DNA from: Endozoicomonas sp. G2_2
GTDB taxonomy: Bacteria; Pseudomonadota; Gammaproteobacteria; Nevskiales; Salinisphaeraceae
Length of the DNA stretch: 64,000 nt
NCBI RefSeq assembly: GCF_017744135.1
Contig: NZ_JAGHQU010000005.1
Location: forward strand, 62,001 to 126,000
Direction of reading: 5' to 3'
Every line of letters begins with the position of its first letter. Position 1 is the first letter of the stretch. Shown piece by piece: positions 32,701-40,123 of this stretch. A model generated the notes under the pieces. It made no database searches. It was given only the letters and a program-made list of their open reading frames with translations, and had not been told where the DNA came from. A program made the translations under genes and the position numbers.

Positions 32701-33505
32701 GGTGGGCCTCGCGGATGTGAATGGGTTCGCGCCGCGCCGAGCGGCTGCCCGCGACCGGCGCGTTGTCGCGGCCGTAGTAGGTGGTCACCACGGAGAGTTT
32801 GTGTTCCTCGGTGGTGTTCGCGCCGGCGGCGTGCAGCAGGCCGGCATCGAAGAACAGCACGTCGCCCGGCGCGAGCGCGGCCTCGATCGCGGTTTCGATC
32901 AGCCGCGTGGTGTCGTCGCGGTCTTCGCGCAGGAACTGGTCTGCGTCCATCTGATCGGCGTCGAAGGCCATGCGGTGGGTGCCGGGCAGAACGCGCATGC
33001 AGCCATTGGCGGGTGTTTCATCGCCAAGCGCGAGCCAGGCGTTGACCAGGCGCGGCGTTTCGAAAGACCAGTAGCGCAGGTCCTTGTGCCAGGCGGTGGC
33101 GGTGGAATAGCGCGGCGACTTGGTCATCACGCAGTTGTGGTGATTGCGGGACAGCCAGACATCGTCGCTGTCCAGCAGCTGGGCAACGATGGCGCTCAGG
33201 CGCGCATCGGCGGCCCACTCGGCAAACAGCGGGGCGCGGTCGTAGGCCTGCAGCAGCCGCCGCGGGGTATCGCCGCCTTCGGCATCGCGGCTGACGGGCG
33301 CTCCGGGATAAGCCACGTCGGCTTCGTATTCGATGGGCGCGACGTGGGCGCTGGCCTGTTCGAGGGCGGCGGTACGCATGGCGCCGAGGCGCTCGGCGCT
33401 GGCGAGCTGCCGCATGATCAGGAAACCGTCGACCTTGAACAGTTCGCGCTGGGCCGGCGTGAGCGTGGGCTGCACGGGCGTTTCGATCGTCGCACTCATG
33501 GTCAT
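32693..33505 (-). CDS. phytanoyl-CoA dioxygenase (PhyH)-like Fe/2OG oxygenase
   Basis: 270 residues from the first of two close ATG codons (33505 or 33499). The iron triad is visible: His and Asp in AWHKDLRYW, and the distal His in DAGLLHAAGANTT, followed by the 2-oxoglutarate-contacting Arg region SARREP. PhyH-type enzymes hydroxylate acyl-CoA alpha carbons, compatible solutes (ectoine) or other small molecules; the sequence does not show which. The N-terminal FKVDGFLIMRQLASAERL is the family opening. It is divergent from the DUF4442-like gene across 45 bp and starts the operon with DUF4174 and DUF2237 genes. Confidence 0.86.
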   Translation of the reverse strand: MTMSATIETPVQPTLTPAQRELFKVDGFLIMRQLASAERLGAMRTAALEQASAHVAPIEYEADVAYPGAPVSRDAEGGDTPRRLLQAYDRAPLFAEWAADARLSAIVAQLLDSDDVWLSRNHHNCVMTKSPRYSTATAWHKDLRYWSFETPRLVNAWLALGDETPANGCMRVLPGTHRMAFDADQMDADQFLREDRDDTTRLIETAIEAALAPGDVLFFDAGLLHAAGANTTEEHKLSVVTTYYGRDNAPVAGSRSARREPIHIREAHHA

Positions 33506-33550
33506 GATTGTAGACTTGCGGGCTACTCCAAGCCTACGCAAGGACAACCC

Positions 33551-34003
33551 ATGAAGTTGCCGGATATCCGCTCGATCTATGCGCTGCCGGGCGGCAAGCG
33601 CCTGCTGTCGCGCGGGATCGGCTGGGCGGCGCCGTACTCGGGCAGCATCGGCGCGAAGGTGGAAGCGCTAGCCGACGGCCATGCTCGCCTGCGCATGCCG
33701 GATCGGCGCGGCAACCGCAACCATCTCAACAGCATCCATGCCTGTGCGCTGGCGACCCTGGCGGAGACCACCGCGGGGTTGTCGGTGCTCTACAGCCTGC
33801 CGGCGGGCATGCGCGGTATCGCCGTGTATCTGGGTACCGACTATCACGCCAAGGCCCGCGGGCCGATCACGGCCACCGCGCGCTGGTCGGTGCCGGGCGA
33901 CGGCGAGACGGTCGAGCGCGATATCGAGGTGCTCATGCACGATCGCCACGACGTGCTCGTTGCCGCGTCAGTCGTGCGCTATCGCCTCGGCCCGCGCGGC
34001 TGA
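33551..34003 (+). CDS. DUF4442 hotdog-fold thioesterase-like protein
   Basis: 150 residues with the DUF4442 arrangement: IGWAAPYSGSIGAKVEALADGHARLRMPDRRGNRNHLNSIHACALATLAETTAGLSV, where NHLNSIHACAL resembles the active helix of hotdog thioesterases, then VYLGTDYHAKARGPITATA. It may hydrolyse acyl-CoAs; DUF4442 proteins are mostly uncharacterised. ATG preceded by AGGACA. It is the fourth hotdog protein in the window and is divergent from the PhyH-like gene. Confidence 0.85.
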   Translation: MKLPDIRSIYALPGGKRLLSRGIGWAAPYSGSIGAKVEALADGHARLRMPDRRGNRNHLNSIHACALATLAETTAGLSVLYSLPAGMRGIAVYLGTDYHAKARGPITATARWSVPGDGETVERDIEVLMHDRHDVLVAASVVRYRLGPRG

Positions 34004-34066
34004 ACGCGCCGCTCATCCGCGGCGCGCCGTGTGTCGTAAAGTGCAGCAAGGCCCATCTGCGGTGTT

Positions 34067-34612
34067 ATGAACATGAAGCGACGTTATTTTCTGGGTGCGA
34101 TCGGCTCGGCTGCGGTCGGCGCGACCGTGCTGGGCCGGGCGCTGGCCGATTCCTCCGACGATCCGACAGGGGCAAGCACGGGCAAGGCGCCCGCTGGCGT
34201 GGAGATCGATACCGTGGAAAAAACCGAAGCCGAATGGCGTGAACAGCTTTCGCCGGAAGCGTTCAAGGTGCTGCGCAAGGAGGGCACCGAAGCGCCCGGT
34301 TCGAGCGAGCTCAACAACGTGAAGGCTGCCGGCGAGTACGTCTGTGCCGGCTGCGACCTGCCGTTATTCAAGAGCGACTGGAAATTCGAGTCGGGTACCG
34401 GCTGGCCGAGTTTCTACAATTTCATCGAGGGCCATCTCGGCTTCAAGACCGACTACAAGCTGCTCATGCCGCGCAAGGAGTATCACTGCGCGCGGTGCGG
34501 CGGTCATCAGGGCCATGTCTTCAATGACGGCCCCAAGCCCACCGGCAAGCGCTACTGCAACAATGGCGTCGCGCTCAGATTCGTGCCCGCCGAGCAGGGC
34601 TCGACCGGCTAG
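34067..34612 (+). CDS. msrB: peptide-methionine (R)-S-oxide reductase MsrB, Tat-exported
   Basis: 181 residues. The N terminus has a twin-arginine-type signal (KRRYFLGAIGSAAVGA), which is unusual because most MsrB proteins are cytoplasmic; it fits a periplasmic repair enzyme. The zinc site is made of Cys93/Cys96 (CAGC) and Cys141/Cys144 (CARC). The catalytic Cys164 sits in RYCNNGVALRF, and GTGWPSFY and GGHQGHVFND are family signatures. It reduces methionine-R-sulfoxide in proteins. An electron donor of the MsrQ/thioredoxin kind is not in the window. An intrinsic terminator follows within 20 nt. Confidence 0.92.
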   Translation: MNMKRRYFLGAIGSAAVGATVLGRALADSSDDPTGASTGKAPAGVEIDTVEKTEAEWREQLSPEAFKVLRKEGTEAPGSSELNNVKAAGEYVCAGCDLPLFKSDWKFESGTGWPSFYNFIEGHLGFKTDYKLLMPRKEYHCARCGGHQGHVFNDGPKPTGKRYCNNGVALRFVPAEQGSTG

Positions 34613-34628
34613 ACGCGGCCGGCGCTAA

Positions 34629-34656
34629 AAAAAGCCCCGGTCCGGCCGGGGCTTTT
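34629..34656. terminator. bidirectional intrinsic terminator
   Basis: An AAAAA run leads into GCCCCGG, a 5-nt loop, then CCGGGGC and a TTTTT run. The A/T tracts on both sides let it serve both the plus-strand msrB and the convergent minus-strand DUF2147 gene. Confidence 0.85.
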
Positions 34657-34679
34657 TCGTGTCGGCTTCGAGCGCGTAG

Positions 34680-35165
34680 CTACTGCGCAGCGCTGGTACC
34701 GGCCGACTGCAGAAGGTCCTGATGGACGTTCTCGGCATTGGGCTCGATACGCTTCCAGGTCTGCGACTTGCCGATCAGGCTGATGCCCATGTAGCCGCGG
34801 ACATCGAGCGCGTCCGGCCCGGTCTGGGTCGCTTTCGCCTTGTAGGTCTTGCCGTTGTCGGGCGAGTAGATATTGCCGCCCTCGAACTTGCCGTCGCCCA
34901 CGTACTCGAGATCCTTGAGCACGGTCACGCCGAGCAGGCGCCGGTCGCGCTTAGATTCGTCCGGGTTGTTCTTGTCGTAGCGGGCTTCGCCACTCTTGGA
35001 GCCCACGATGGTGCCCTTGTAAGTACCGCCGTCTTCGTAGACTTCCACATAGCCGCCGCTGGCCGTTTCCCAGACACCTTCGGCATCGGATGCCTGCATT
35101 TCCGCGGCCATCACGGAGCTCGCGGTGAACATCACGGCGCCCGCCAGAAGAGCGTGTTTGAACAT
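34680..35165 (-). CDS. exported DUF2147 protein
   Basis: 161 residues with a cleavable signal peptide (MFKHALLAGAVMFTASSVMA). The mature domain has the DUF2147 pattern: GVWETASGGYVEVYEDGGTYKGTIVG near the start, DRRLLGVTVLKDLEYVGDGKFEGGNIYSPDNGKTYKAKA, and LDVRGYMGISLIGKSQTWKRI, a small beta-barrel likely to bind a hydrophobic ligand. The family is often periplasmic and of unknown function, and appears in fatty-acid and envelope contexts. A good ribosome site (GAGGAGG) precedes the ATG. The palindrome at 35199-35220 in its leader is a possible operator. Confidence 0.87.
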   Translation of the reverse strand: MFKHALLAGAVMFTASSVMAAEMQASDAEGVWETASGGYVEVYEDGGTYKGTIVGSKSGEARYDKNNPDESKRDRRLLGVTVLKDLEYVGDGKFEGGNIYSPDNGKTYKAKATQTGPDALDVRGYMGISLIGKSQTWKRIEPNAENVHQDLLQSAGTSAAQ

Positions 35166-35198
35166 GGTTTTCCTCCTCAATGAAAACTCAACATAGCA

Positions 35199-35220
35199 TG
35201 CCGTACGAAACCGTACGGCA
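35199..35220. promoter_or_regulatory. palindrome TGCCGTACG-AAAC-CGTACGGCA
   Basis: Perfect 9-bp arms around 4 bp, 34 bp upstream of the DUF2147 start and 115 bp before the divergent NYN-domain gene. A third CGTACG half-site follows at about 35227. It could be a dimeric-regulator operator or a leader hairpin; no regulator is identified. Confidence 0.42.
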
Positions 35221-35333
35221 GATGAACGTACGCCGAACCGCAGGCGCCGAAAGGCGATGATTACGGCGATGCTAGACTGCGCGCACATTTCGATCGCGCC
35301 GTTGTCTTGGCGCGTGATCCCGCAGGAAAGCCC

Positions 35334-36086
35334 ATGTCCGGCGAAGCGCTGATAGCCGTGTTCATCGATTTCGAGAACCTTGCCCTCGGGGTCAAGGATC
35401 TGCCCGGCGGCGAGTTCGACATGGGGCTTATCCACAAGCGCGTGCTCGAGAAGGGCCGGCTGGTGTTCAAGCGCGCCTATTGCGACTGGAGCGCCTATCG
35501 CAACCAGATGAAATCGTTCCACGCGATGGGCATCGAGATGATCGATATCCCGCAGACGCGCATCTCGGGCAAGAACAGCGCGGATATCCGCATGGTCGTC
35601 GACGCGCTGGACCTGTGCTACGCCAAGGACCATATCGATACCTTCGTGCTGGTTTCGGGCGATTCCGACTTTTCGCCGCTGGTTTCCAAGCTCAAGGAGA
35701 ACAACAAGCGGGTGATCGGCTGTGGCGTGAAGTCGTCGACCTCGGACCTGCTGGTCGCCAACTGCGACGAGTTCATCTACTACGACGACCTGGTGCGCAA
35801 ATCCGGCCGGGCGCGCAAGCGCAAGGCGGAGTCCGGTCAGAAGCCGGACAAGGGCGCCGAGGCGCGCGACAAGGTGCTGGAGATCGTGTCCTCGCTGGAA
35901 TCGGACTACGACCCGGTCTGGGGGTCGTTGGTCAAGCAGACGATCAAGCGCGTGTATCCCGGTTTCAACGAAAGTTATTCCGGGTTCAAAAGCTTCACCG
36001 ATCTGCTCAAGTCGGCCGAGCAGCACGGCCAGATCACGCTGGAATACGACGCCGAGCGCGGCAATTACAAGGTGGCCGTGGCCTAG
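35334..36086 (+). CDS. NYN-domain protein with C-terminal LOTUS/OST-HTH domain
   Basis: 250 residues. The N-terminal PIN-like NYN nuclease domain (1-150) keeps the acidic metal site: Asp12 and Asn15 in IDFEN, Asp84 in NSADIRM, Asp110 and Asp112 in SGDSDFSPL. After a basic linker (about 148-165), residues 168-245 fit an OST-HTH/LOTUS module (ARDKVLEIVSSL, KQTIKRVYPGFNESYSGFKSF, LLKSAEQHG). This arrangement is widespread in bacteria and is thought to bind and cut RNA. Direct function is unproven. Single-gene unit ending at the hairpin at 36124. Confidence 0.87.
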   Translation: MSGEALIAVFIDFENLALGVKDLPGGEFDMGLIHKRVLEKGRLVFKRAYCDWSAYRNQMKSFHAMGIEMIDIPQTRISGKNSADIRMVVDALDLCYAKDHIDTFVLVSGDSDFSPLVSKLKENNKRVIGCGVKSSTSDLLVANCDEFIYYDDLVRKSGRARKRKAESGQKPDKGAEARDKVLEIVSSLESDYDPVWGSLVKQTIKRVYPGFNESYSGFKSFTDLLKSAEQHGQITLEYDAERGNYKVAVA

Positions 36087-36123
36087 CGCGGGCTAGAGCG
36101 GCTGCTTCGCGGCGCGCATGAAA

Positions 36124-36153
36124 AAGCCCGACGCTGGTTTCGACGTCGGGCTT
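36124..36153. terminator. intrinsic terminator, probably bidirectional
   Basis: AAGCCCGACG, a 10-nt loop, then CGTCGGGCTT; preceded by AAA and followed by ATCG. It lies between the plus-strand NYN gene and the minus-strand sodC gene, so it can close both transcripts. Confidence 0.75.
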
Positions 36154-36191
36154 ATCGTTAGCGGGTTCGTTCGAAAGCCGGTGCGGCTTGC

Positions 36192-37034
36192 TTACATGTT
36201 GTCCTCGCCGCTTTCCATGCTCGAGCCCGCACTGCTGTCGGATGCCGTGCTCGAACCGCTGCTGGCGTTGGACGTGCCCGCGTTCGAGGCGCTGTCGCCG
36301 GCCTGCGGTTCGGCGATGCCGACCACGCCGCAGGCCTGACGCGAACCGGCGGCGCCGATCGGCGGCTGGCTCGGGTCGTTCGGCTTGGCGTGGATGATCA
36401 CGCCGCGCCCGATGATCGCCTTGGCGCCGGTCAGCGACGCGCCGTCGAGCATGCCCTCGTGCGTGGCGCTGCCGTCTTCGCCTGCTTCCAGATCGCCGAG
36501 GTCGCCGGTGATGTGGTCGATGTCCTCGGGCGGATTCTTGGAGCTGCCCTTCAGGTTGAAGTGCGTGCCGGCCGATTTGCCGTCGCCGGATGAGCAGTCG
36601 CCATAGAGATGGAGATGATAGCCGTGCTTGCCGGGCTCGAGGCCTTCCGCTTCGGTCGTATAGGCCAGGCCGCCGTCCTTGGGCGTGAAGCGGATGGTGG
36701 CCGACACGCCATCGTTGCCGTCGGTCCCGTGGAGCACGGCGACCGCGGCCTTCGGCATGTCTTCGCTCGAAGCGCTGCCCATGGCGCTGCCGCTCGTGGC
36801 TGCGCTGCCATCCTGCGCATCGGCGGCCATGCTGTCCTGGGCGTCACCTGTGGTCTCGCCGCTTATCTGCGTGTCGGTGCCGCCGTCCATGGCGTTGCTG
36901 TTTTCGCTTGCCGTGTTGGTTTCGGGGGCGCTGCCCTCGTTGGCTGCGGCGTTGTCGGGTTCATCGTTATTGCCGCATGCGGCGAGGCTCATGGCCAGCA
37001 GCATGGCAGCGGAGATGGAGACTACGGATTTCAT
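36192..37034 (-). CDS. sodC: Cu/Zn superoxide dismutase-like lipoprotein
   Basis: 280 residues. The lipobox SLAAC gives Cys20. A long acidic/Ser/Ala spacer (21-90) is followed by the SOD domain (about 92-232) and another Ser-rich tail. Copper ligands His140 and His142 (GYHLHLYGDC), the bridging His158 (GTHFN) and His205 (VIIHAKPND) are present. Cys147 and Cys225 can form the disulfide, and the active Arg222 is kept. For zinc, His174 and Asp178 are visible, but the position usually carrying another His (KHGGP-type) reads KNPPE, so the zinc site may be altered. It dismutates superoxide in the periplasm. The low-complexity tails are unusual. Confidence 0.87.
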   Translation of the reverse strand: MKSVVSISAAMLLAMSLAACGNNDEPDNAAANEGSAPETNTASENSNAMDGGTDTQISGETTGDAQDSMAADAQDGSAATSGSAMGSASSEDMPKAAVAVLHGTDGNDGVSATIRFTPKDGGLAYTTEAEGLEPGKHGYHLHLYGDCSSGDGKSAGTHFNLKGSSKNPPEDIDHITGDLGDLEAGEDGSATHEGMLDGASLTGAKAIIGRGVIIHAKPNDPSQPPIGAAGSRQACGVVGIAEPQAGDSASNAGTSNASSGSSTASDSSAGSSMESGEDNM

Positions 37035-37079
37035 CGTTTGCCTTCCTTTCTTTTTTGAAAACATGCGCGTAGGGCTGTG

Positions 37080-37502
37080 CTAGCCGCGTCGCGCGACAAT
37101 GCGGTCGACGATCGCCGCGGCATTGGTATCGTCGGCGAAAAGCTCGCCGTGGTGGGCCTGCATCCACGGGCCGAGATCGGTGCTTTCGCCGTCGCCGAGC
37201 AGGCTGGCGAGTGCGTCGATATGCTCGCCGCCACCGGTGGCGGCTTCACGGCTGAGCGGATCGCGCTGGGAGTCGACAAAGGCGACCGCCTGTCGATGAC
37301 GCGGCGTGTTCGGCTCAGTGACCGAGGCATCGGTCGATGCCCGGCTGGACGCCAGCAGGCCGTCAGCGGCGGTATGGGCCGCTTCCGCGGCGGTATTCGT
37401 CGTACTCGTGATGGCCGAGCAACCGCCCAGCAACAACGCGAGCGTGGCCGCCGCCGCGGCCATGTACAGGCTCTGCGGCCTGAATGGCGAATGGCTGATC
37501 AC
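37080..37502 (-). CDS. small lipoprotein, DUF3015-like
   Basis: About 140 residues from a GTG at 37502, chosen because AGGG precedes it at proper spacing; a GTG at 37535 and an ATG at 37463 are in frame. The lipobox LGGC follows a hydrophobic stretch. The mature part ends in TGGGEHIDALASLLG and LGPWMQAHHGELF, the pattern of DUF3015-like proteins. Function unknown. It sits upstream of sodC on the same strand, 45 nt apart, so the two envelope proteins may be co-transcribed. Confidence 0.7.
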   Translation of the reverse strand: MISHSPFRPQSLYMAAAAATLALLLGGCSAITSTTNTAAEAAHTAADGLLASSRASTDASVTEPNTPRHRQAVAFVDSQRDPLSREAATGGGEHIDALASLLGDGESTDLGPWMQAHHGELFADDTNAAAIVDRIVARRG

Positions 37503-37526
37503 GATAACCCTGGTGACTGTCGTGTT

Positions 37527-37559
37527 TGCTGACACGCTAGCGTCTGCGTCGTGTCAGCA
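37527..37559. promoter_or_regulatory. palindrome TGCTGACACG-N13-CGTGTCAGCA
   Basis: Exact 10-bp inverted repeats separated by 13 bp, in the divergent region between the DUF3015-like lipoprotein and the haloalkane dehalogenase gene. Spacing fits a dimeric or tetrameric regulator site. The site also supports choosing a lipoprotein start downstream of it. Confidence 0.45.
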
Positions 37560-37706
37560 CAATACGTGTCTTTCGCCAGTCGCGGTGCGGCAAAACGCTT
37601 TCGATCGTCGCGGCACGCGGTTTAATCTGGCATTCAGCATGGCATCGCCAATTTAGGATCGTTTGGACGTGTCCACCCACTCAAGCCCAAAAGCCGAGGA
37701 GCCCGT

Positions 37707-38606
37707 GTGACGCGAGAGGTCTTTCGTACCCCCGAAGAGCGTTTTGCCCGCCTGCCGGGGTTTGCCTACGCCCCGCACTATGTCGAGGTGGATGGGCTGC
37801 GGATGCACTATGTCGATGTCGGCCCGCGCAATGGCCCCGCCGTGGTGCTCATGCACGGCGAGCCGACATGGGCCTATCTCTACCGGCACATGATCGAGCC
37901 GTTGGCGGCGGCCGGTTATCGCGTGCTCGCCCCTGACCTGATTGGCTGCGGGCGTTCCGACAAGCCGGGTGCGATAGCCGACTACAGCTATGCGAAGCAC
38001 GTGGCGTGGACCTGGGCCTGGTTCGAGCAGCTCGAACTGGCCGGCGTCACGCTGTTCTGTCAGGACTGGGGTTCGCTCATCGGCCTGCGACTGGTGGCCG
38101 AGCATTCGGACACCTTCGCCCGCGTGTTCGTGGGCAACGGTTTTCTGCCGACCGGCGATCAGCGCATGCCCCGGGTGTTCTCCCTCTGGCGCGGTTTCGC
38201 GCTGCGCAGCCCGGTGTTTCCCGTGGGCGCGATCCTGCAGGCTGGCAGCAAGCGCTGGCTGTCACGCGACGAACGCGCCGCCTATATCGCCCCGTTTCCC
38301 GACAAACGCTATATGGCGGGCATTCGCGCCTTCCCCGCGCTCGTGCCGATCGCCCCGGACGACCCGGCCACCCCGGACAACCGCGCGGCCTGGGCGTCGC
38401 TGGAGAAATTCTCGCGCCCGTTTCACACCTGCTTCGCCGACGGCGACCCGATCACCCGGGGCGCGGACAAGGCCCTGCGCCGGCGTGTGCCCGGTGCGGC
38501 CGAGGCCGAGCACACCACCATTCGCGGTGCCCGGCATTTCCTGCAGGAGGATCAGGGGGCGGCGATCGCGCAATTCATGCTGGCGCAGATGGCGCCTGCG
38601 CGCTGA
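37707..38606 (+). CDS. haloalkane dehalogenase (HLD-I type)
   Basis: 299 residues of the alpha/beta-hydrolase fold. The oxyanion/halide motif HGEPTW is at 50-55, the nucleophile Asp120 is followed by the halide-binding Trp121 (CQDWGS), the catalytic acid is probably Asp247 (FADGDPITRG), and the base His277 (HFLQED). This set defines haloalkane dehalogenases of subfamily I (DhlA/DmmA-like), which turn haloalkanes into alcohols plus halide. The start is GTG at 37707 with AGGAG upstream. Related epoxide hydrolases lack the Trp. Marine bacteria often carry such enzymes; the natural substrate is unknown. Divergent from the lipoprotein, with a palindrome between. Confidence 0.87.
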   Translation: MTREVFRTPEERFARLPGFAYAPHYVEVDGLRMHYVDVGPRNGPAVVLMHGEPTWAYLYRHMIEPLAAAGYRVLAPDLIGCGRSDKPGAIADYSYAKHVAWTWAWFEQLELAGVTLFCQDWGSLIGLRLVAEHSDTFARVFVGNGFLPTGDQRMPRVFSLWRGFALRSPVFPVGAILQAGSKRWLSRDERAAYIAPFPDKRYMAGIRAFPALVPIAPDDPATPDNRAAWASLEKFSRPFHTCFADGDPITRGADKALRRRVPGAAEAEHTTIRGARHFLQEDQGAAIAQFMLAQMAPAR

Positions 38607-38644
38607 GCCGGGGTGCGCGCCGCGCGGCGCGGATCAGCGTCCGA

Positions 38645-39376
38645 TCAGCGGATTTCCTTGTAGAGCGCCTTGTATTGCGCGGCCGCCCGGCTGCGCGGCG
38701 CATACACGCGGATCGGCGCGCGATGCGCACCCATTTGTTCCACGTGCGTGCTGTAGTCGATGAACGTCTTGGGTGCCTTTTTCATCGTCTCCGGCGGCGA
38801 CTCGATCATCTCGCGGTGCATCTTGCGCCGCCGATCGGCCATGGAGAAGAAGGGCGTGACGCGCGTCTTGCCGACTTTCTTGTCCCCCACGTGTTCGAGT
38901 ACCTCGTCGAGCGCGCGCAACGACAGCGGCGTGGGCACCGTTGGCACCAGCACCCGATCGGCCGCACGCAGCACCGATGTCGCCAGCGCGCCAATACCGG
39001 GGGGACAATCGAGCACCAGCAGCGAATAACTCTCCGAGAACGGTTCGATCAGGCTCTCGAGCACCTTGCGTGGCTGCTTCGCGGCGTGAATCTGTGCGTC
39101 CCAGTCGCGATAGCCGCGATCGCCGGGCAATACCGACAGCCGATCGTGCTCGGTCGCCTGCACGTGGCGCCCCAGGGCTTCCTTGCCGGCGACCACCCGC
39201 TTGGCGGAAATCTCCGGCGCCGCATCGACGCCGAGATACCAGCTGGCCGCGCCCTGCGGGTCCAGATCCCACAGCAGTACATGCTTGCCGGACGCCGCCG
39301 CTTCGTAGGCGAGATTGACCGCGGCTGCGGTCTTGCCGACGCCGCCCTTCAGGCTGTAGATCGCGAGTGTTTTCAT
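38645..39376 (-). CDS. ParA/MinD-family ATPase (orphan)
   Basis: 243 residues with a deviant Walker A SLKGGVGKTAAAVNLA at 8-23, Walker A' LLWDLDPQGAASWYL and LLVLDCPPGIG. The C-terminal half is unlike the chromosomal ParA/Soj and has no DNA-binding helix-turn-helix, resembling the small stand-alone ParA type. No parB or parS-like site lies nearby. It might place a protein cluster or be an MipZ-like regulator; function unknown. It ends 38 nt after the convergent dehalogenase gene. Confidence 0.85.
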   Translation of the reverse strand: MKTLAIYSLKGGVGKTAAAVNLAYEAAASGKHVLLWDLDPQGAASWYLGVDAAPEISAKRVVAGKEALGRHVQATEHDRLSVLPGDRGYRDWDAQIHAAKQPRKVLESLIEPFSESYSLLVLDCPPGIGALATSVLRAADRVLVPTVPTPLSLRALDEVLEHVGDKKVGKTRVTPFFSMADRRRKMHREMIESPPETMKKAPKTFIDYSTHVEQMGAHRAPIRVYAPRSRAAAQYKALYKEIR

Positions 39377-39477
39377 GGTCGGAATCTTAAGCAGAAAATA
39401 CGCTGCGCATCTATCGTGCGAAAGCGACGCGTGCGCATCGATTGACTACCGCGGCGCAACGGTTAGGCTGCCGCCCA

Positions 39478-39966
39478 ATGCGAATTGCCCTGATTGCCGA
39501 TACGCACGGCGCGCTCGATGCGCGTATCGCCGAGGCTGTGAACGGCGTCGATGTGCTGGTCCACGCCGGCGATGTCGGCGACGGCGTGGTCGCCGCGATG
39601 GCGTCGCTGTCCGAGCGGCTGGTGATCGTGCACGGCAACAACGATCCCGACGGTTCGGGCTGGCCCGAGCGCGAAACCCTCGACCTGCCGGGCGGCGAAC
39701 TGGTCGTGGTCCATGGTCATCAGTGGCCGGCCAGAACGCGTCATCGCAAGCTGCGCGAACAGTTTCCCCAAGCGCGGGCTATTGTCTGCGGCCACAGCCA
39801 TCGCCGCGTCGTCGATCGGGAGACCGACCCATGGGTACTCAATCCCGGCGCCGCCGGGCGCACGCGTGCCTATGGCGGGCCGGGGTGGATCGAGCTGACT
39901 GTCGGCACGCGCGACTGGCAAGTGCGCGCCAGCGACCTCGAGCCGCTTAAACCGAAACGGCGGTGA
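39478..39966 (+). CDS. YfcE-like metallophosphoesterase
   Basis: 162 residues of the calcineurin-like phosphoesterase fold (MJ0936/YfcE group). Metal-binding motifs are complete: IADTHG (Asp, His), HAGDVGD, HGNND, VVHGHQW and CGHSHRRVV. It should act as a phosphodiesterase in the cytosol; the physiological substrate of the family is unknown. The ATG giving MRIALIADTHG is used. It is divergent from the ParA gene over about 100 bp. A strong terminator follows. Confidence 0.88.
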   Translation: MRIALIADTHGALDARIAEAVNGVDVLVHAGDVGDGVVAAMASLSERLVIVHGNNDPDGSGWPERETLDLPGGELVVVHGHQWPARTRHRKLREQFPQARAIVCGHSHRRVVDRETDPWVLNPGAAGRTRAYGGPGWIELTVGTRDWQVRASDLEPLKPKRR

Positions 39967-39998
39967 TCGACCGCCTGGTGCTGTTCTCGCGTCGCCGA

Positions 39999-40025
39999 AA
40001 GGCGGCCGATGGGCCGCCTTTTCAT
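39999..40025 (+). terminator. intrinsic terminator after the phosphoesterase gene
   Basis: AAGGCGGCC, loop GATG, GGCCGCCTT, then TTCATTTTT. It is a strong 9-bp stem with a T-rich tail on the plus strand. Confidence 0.85.
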
Positions 40026-40123
40026 TTTTCGCGCCTATTCGGCTTCGAATCAGAACGCCGCGCCCTGGGATTTGTCACGGCGCCGTCCGCCCCTTATCAG
40101 GCCGGACGGCCCGGTGTGATCGG

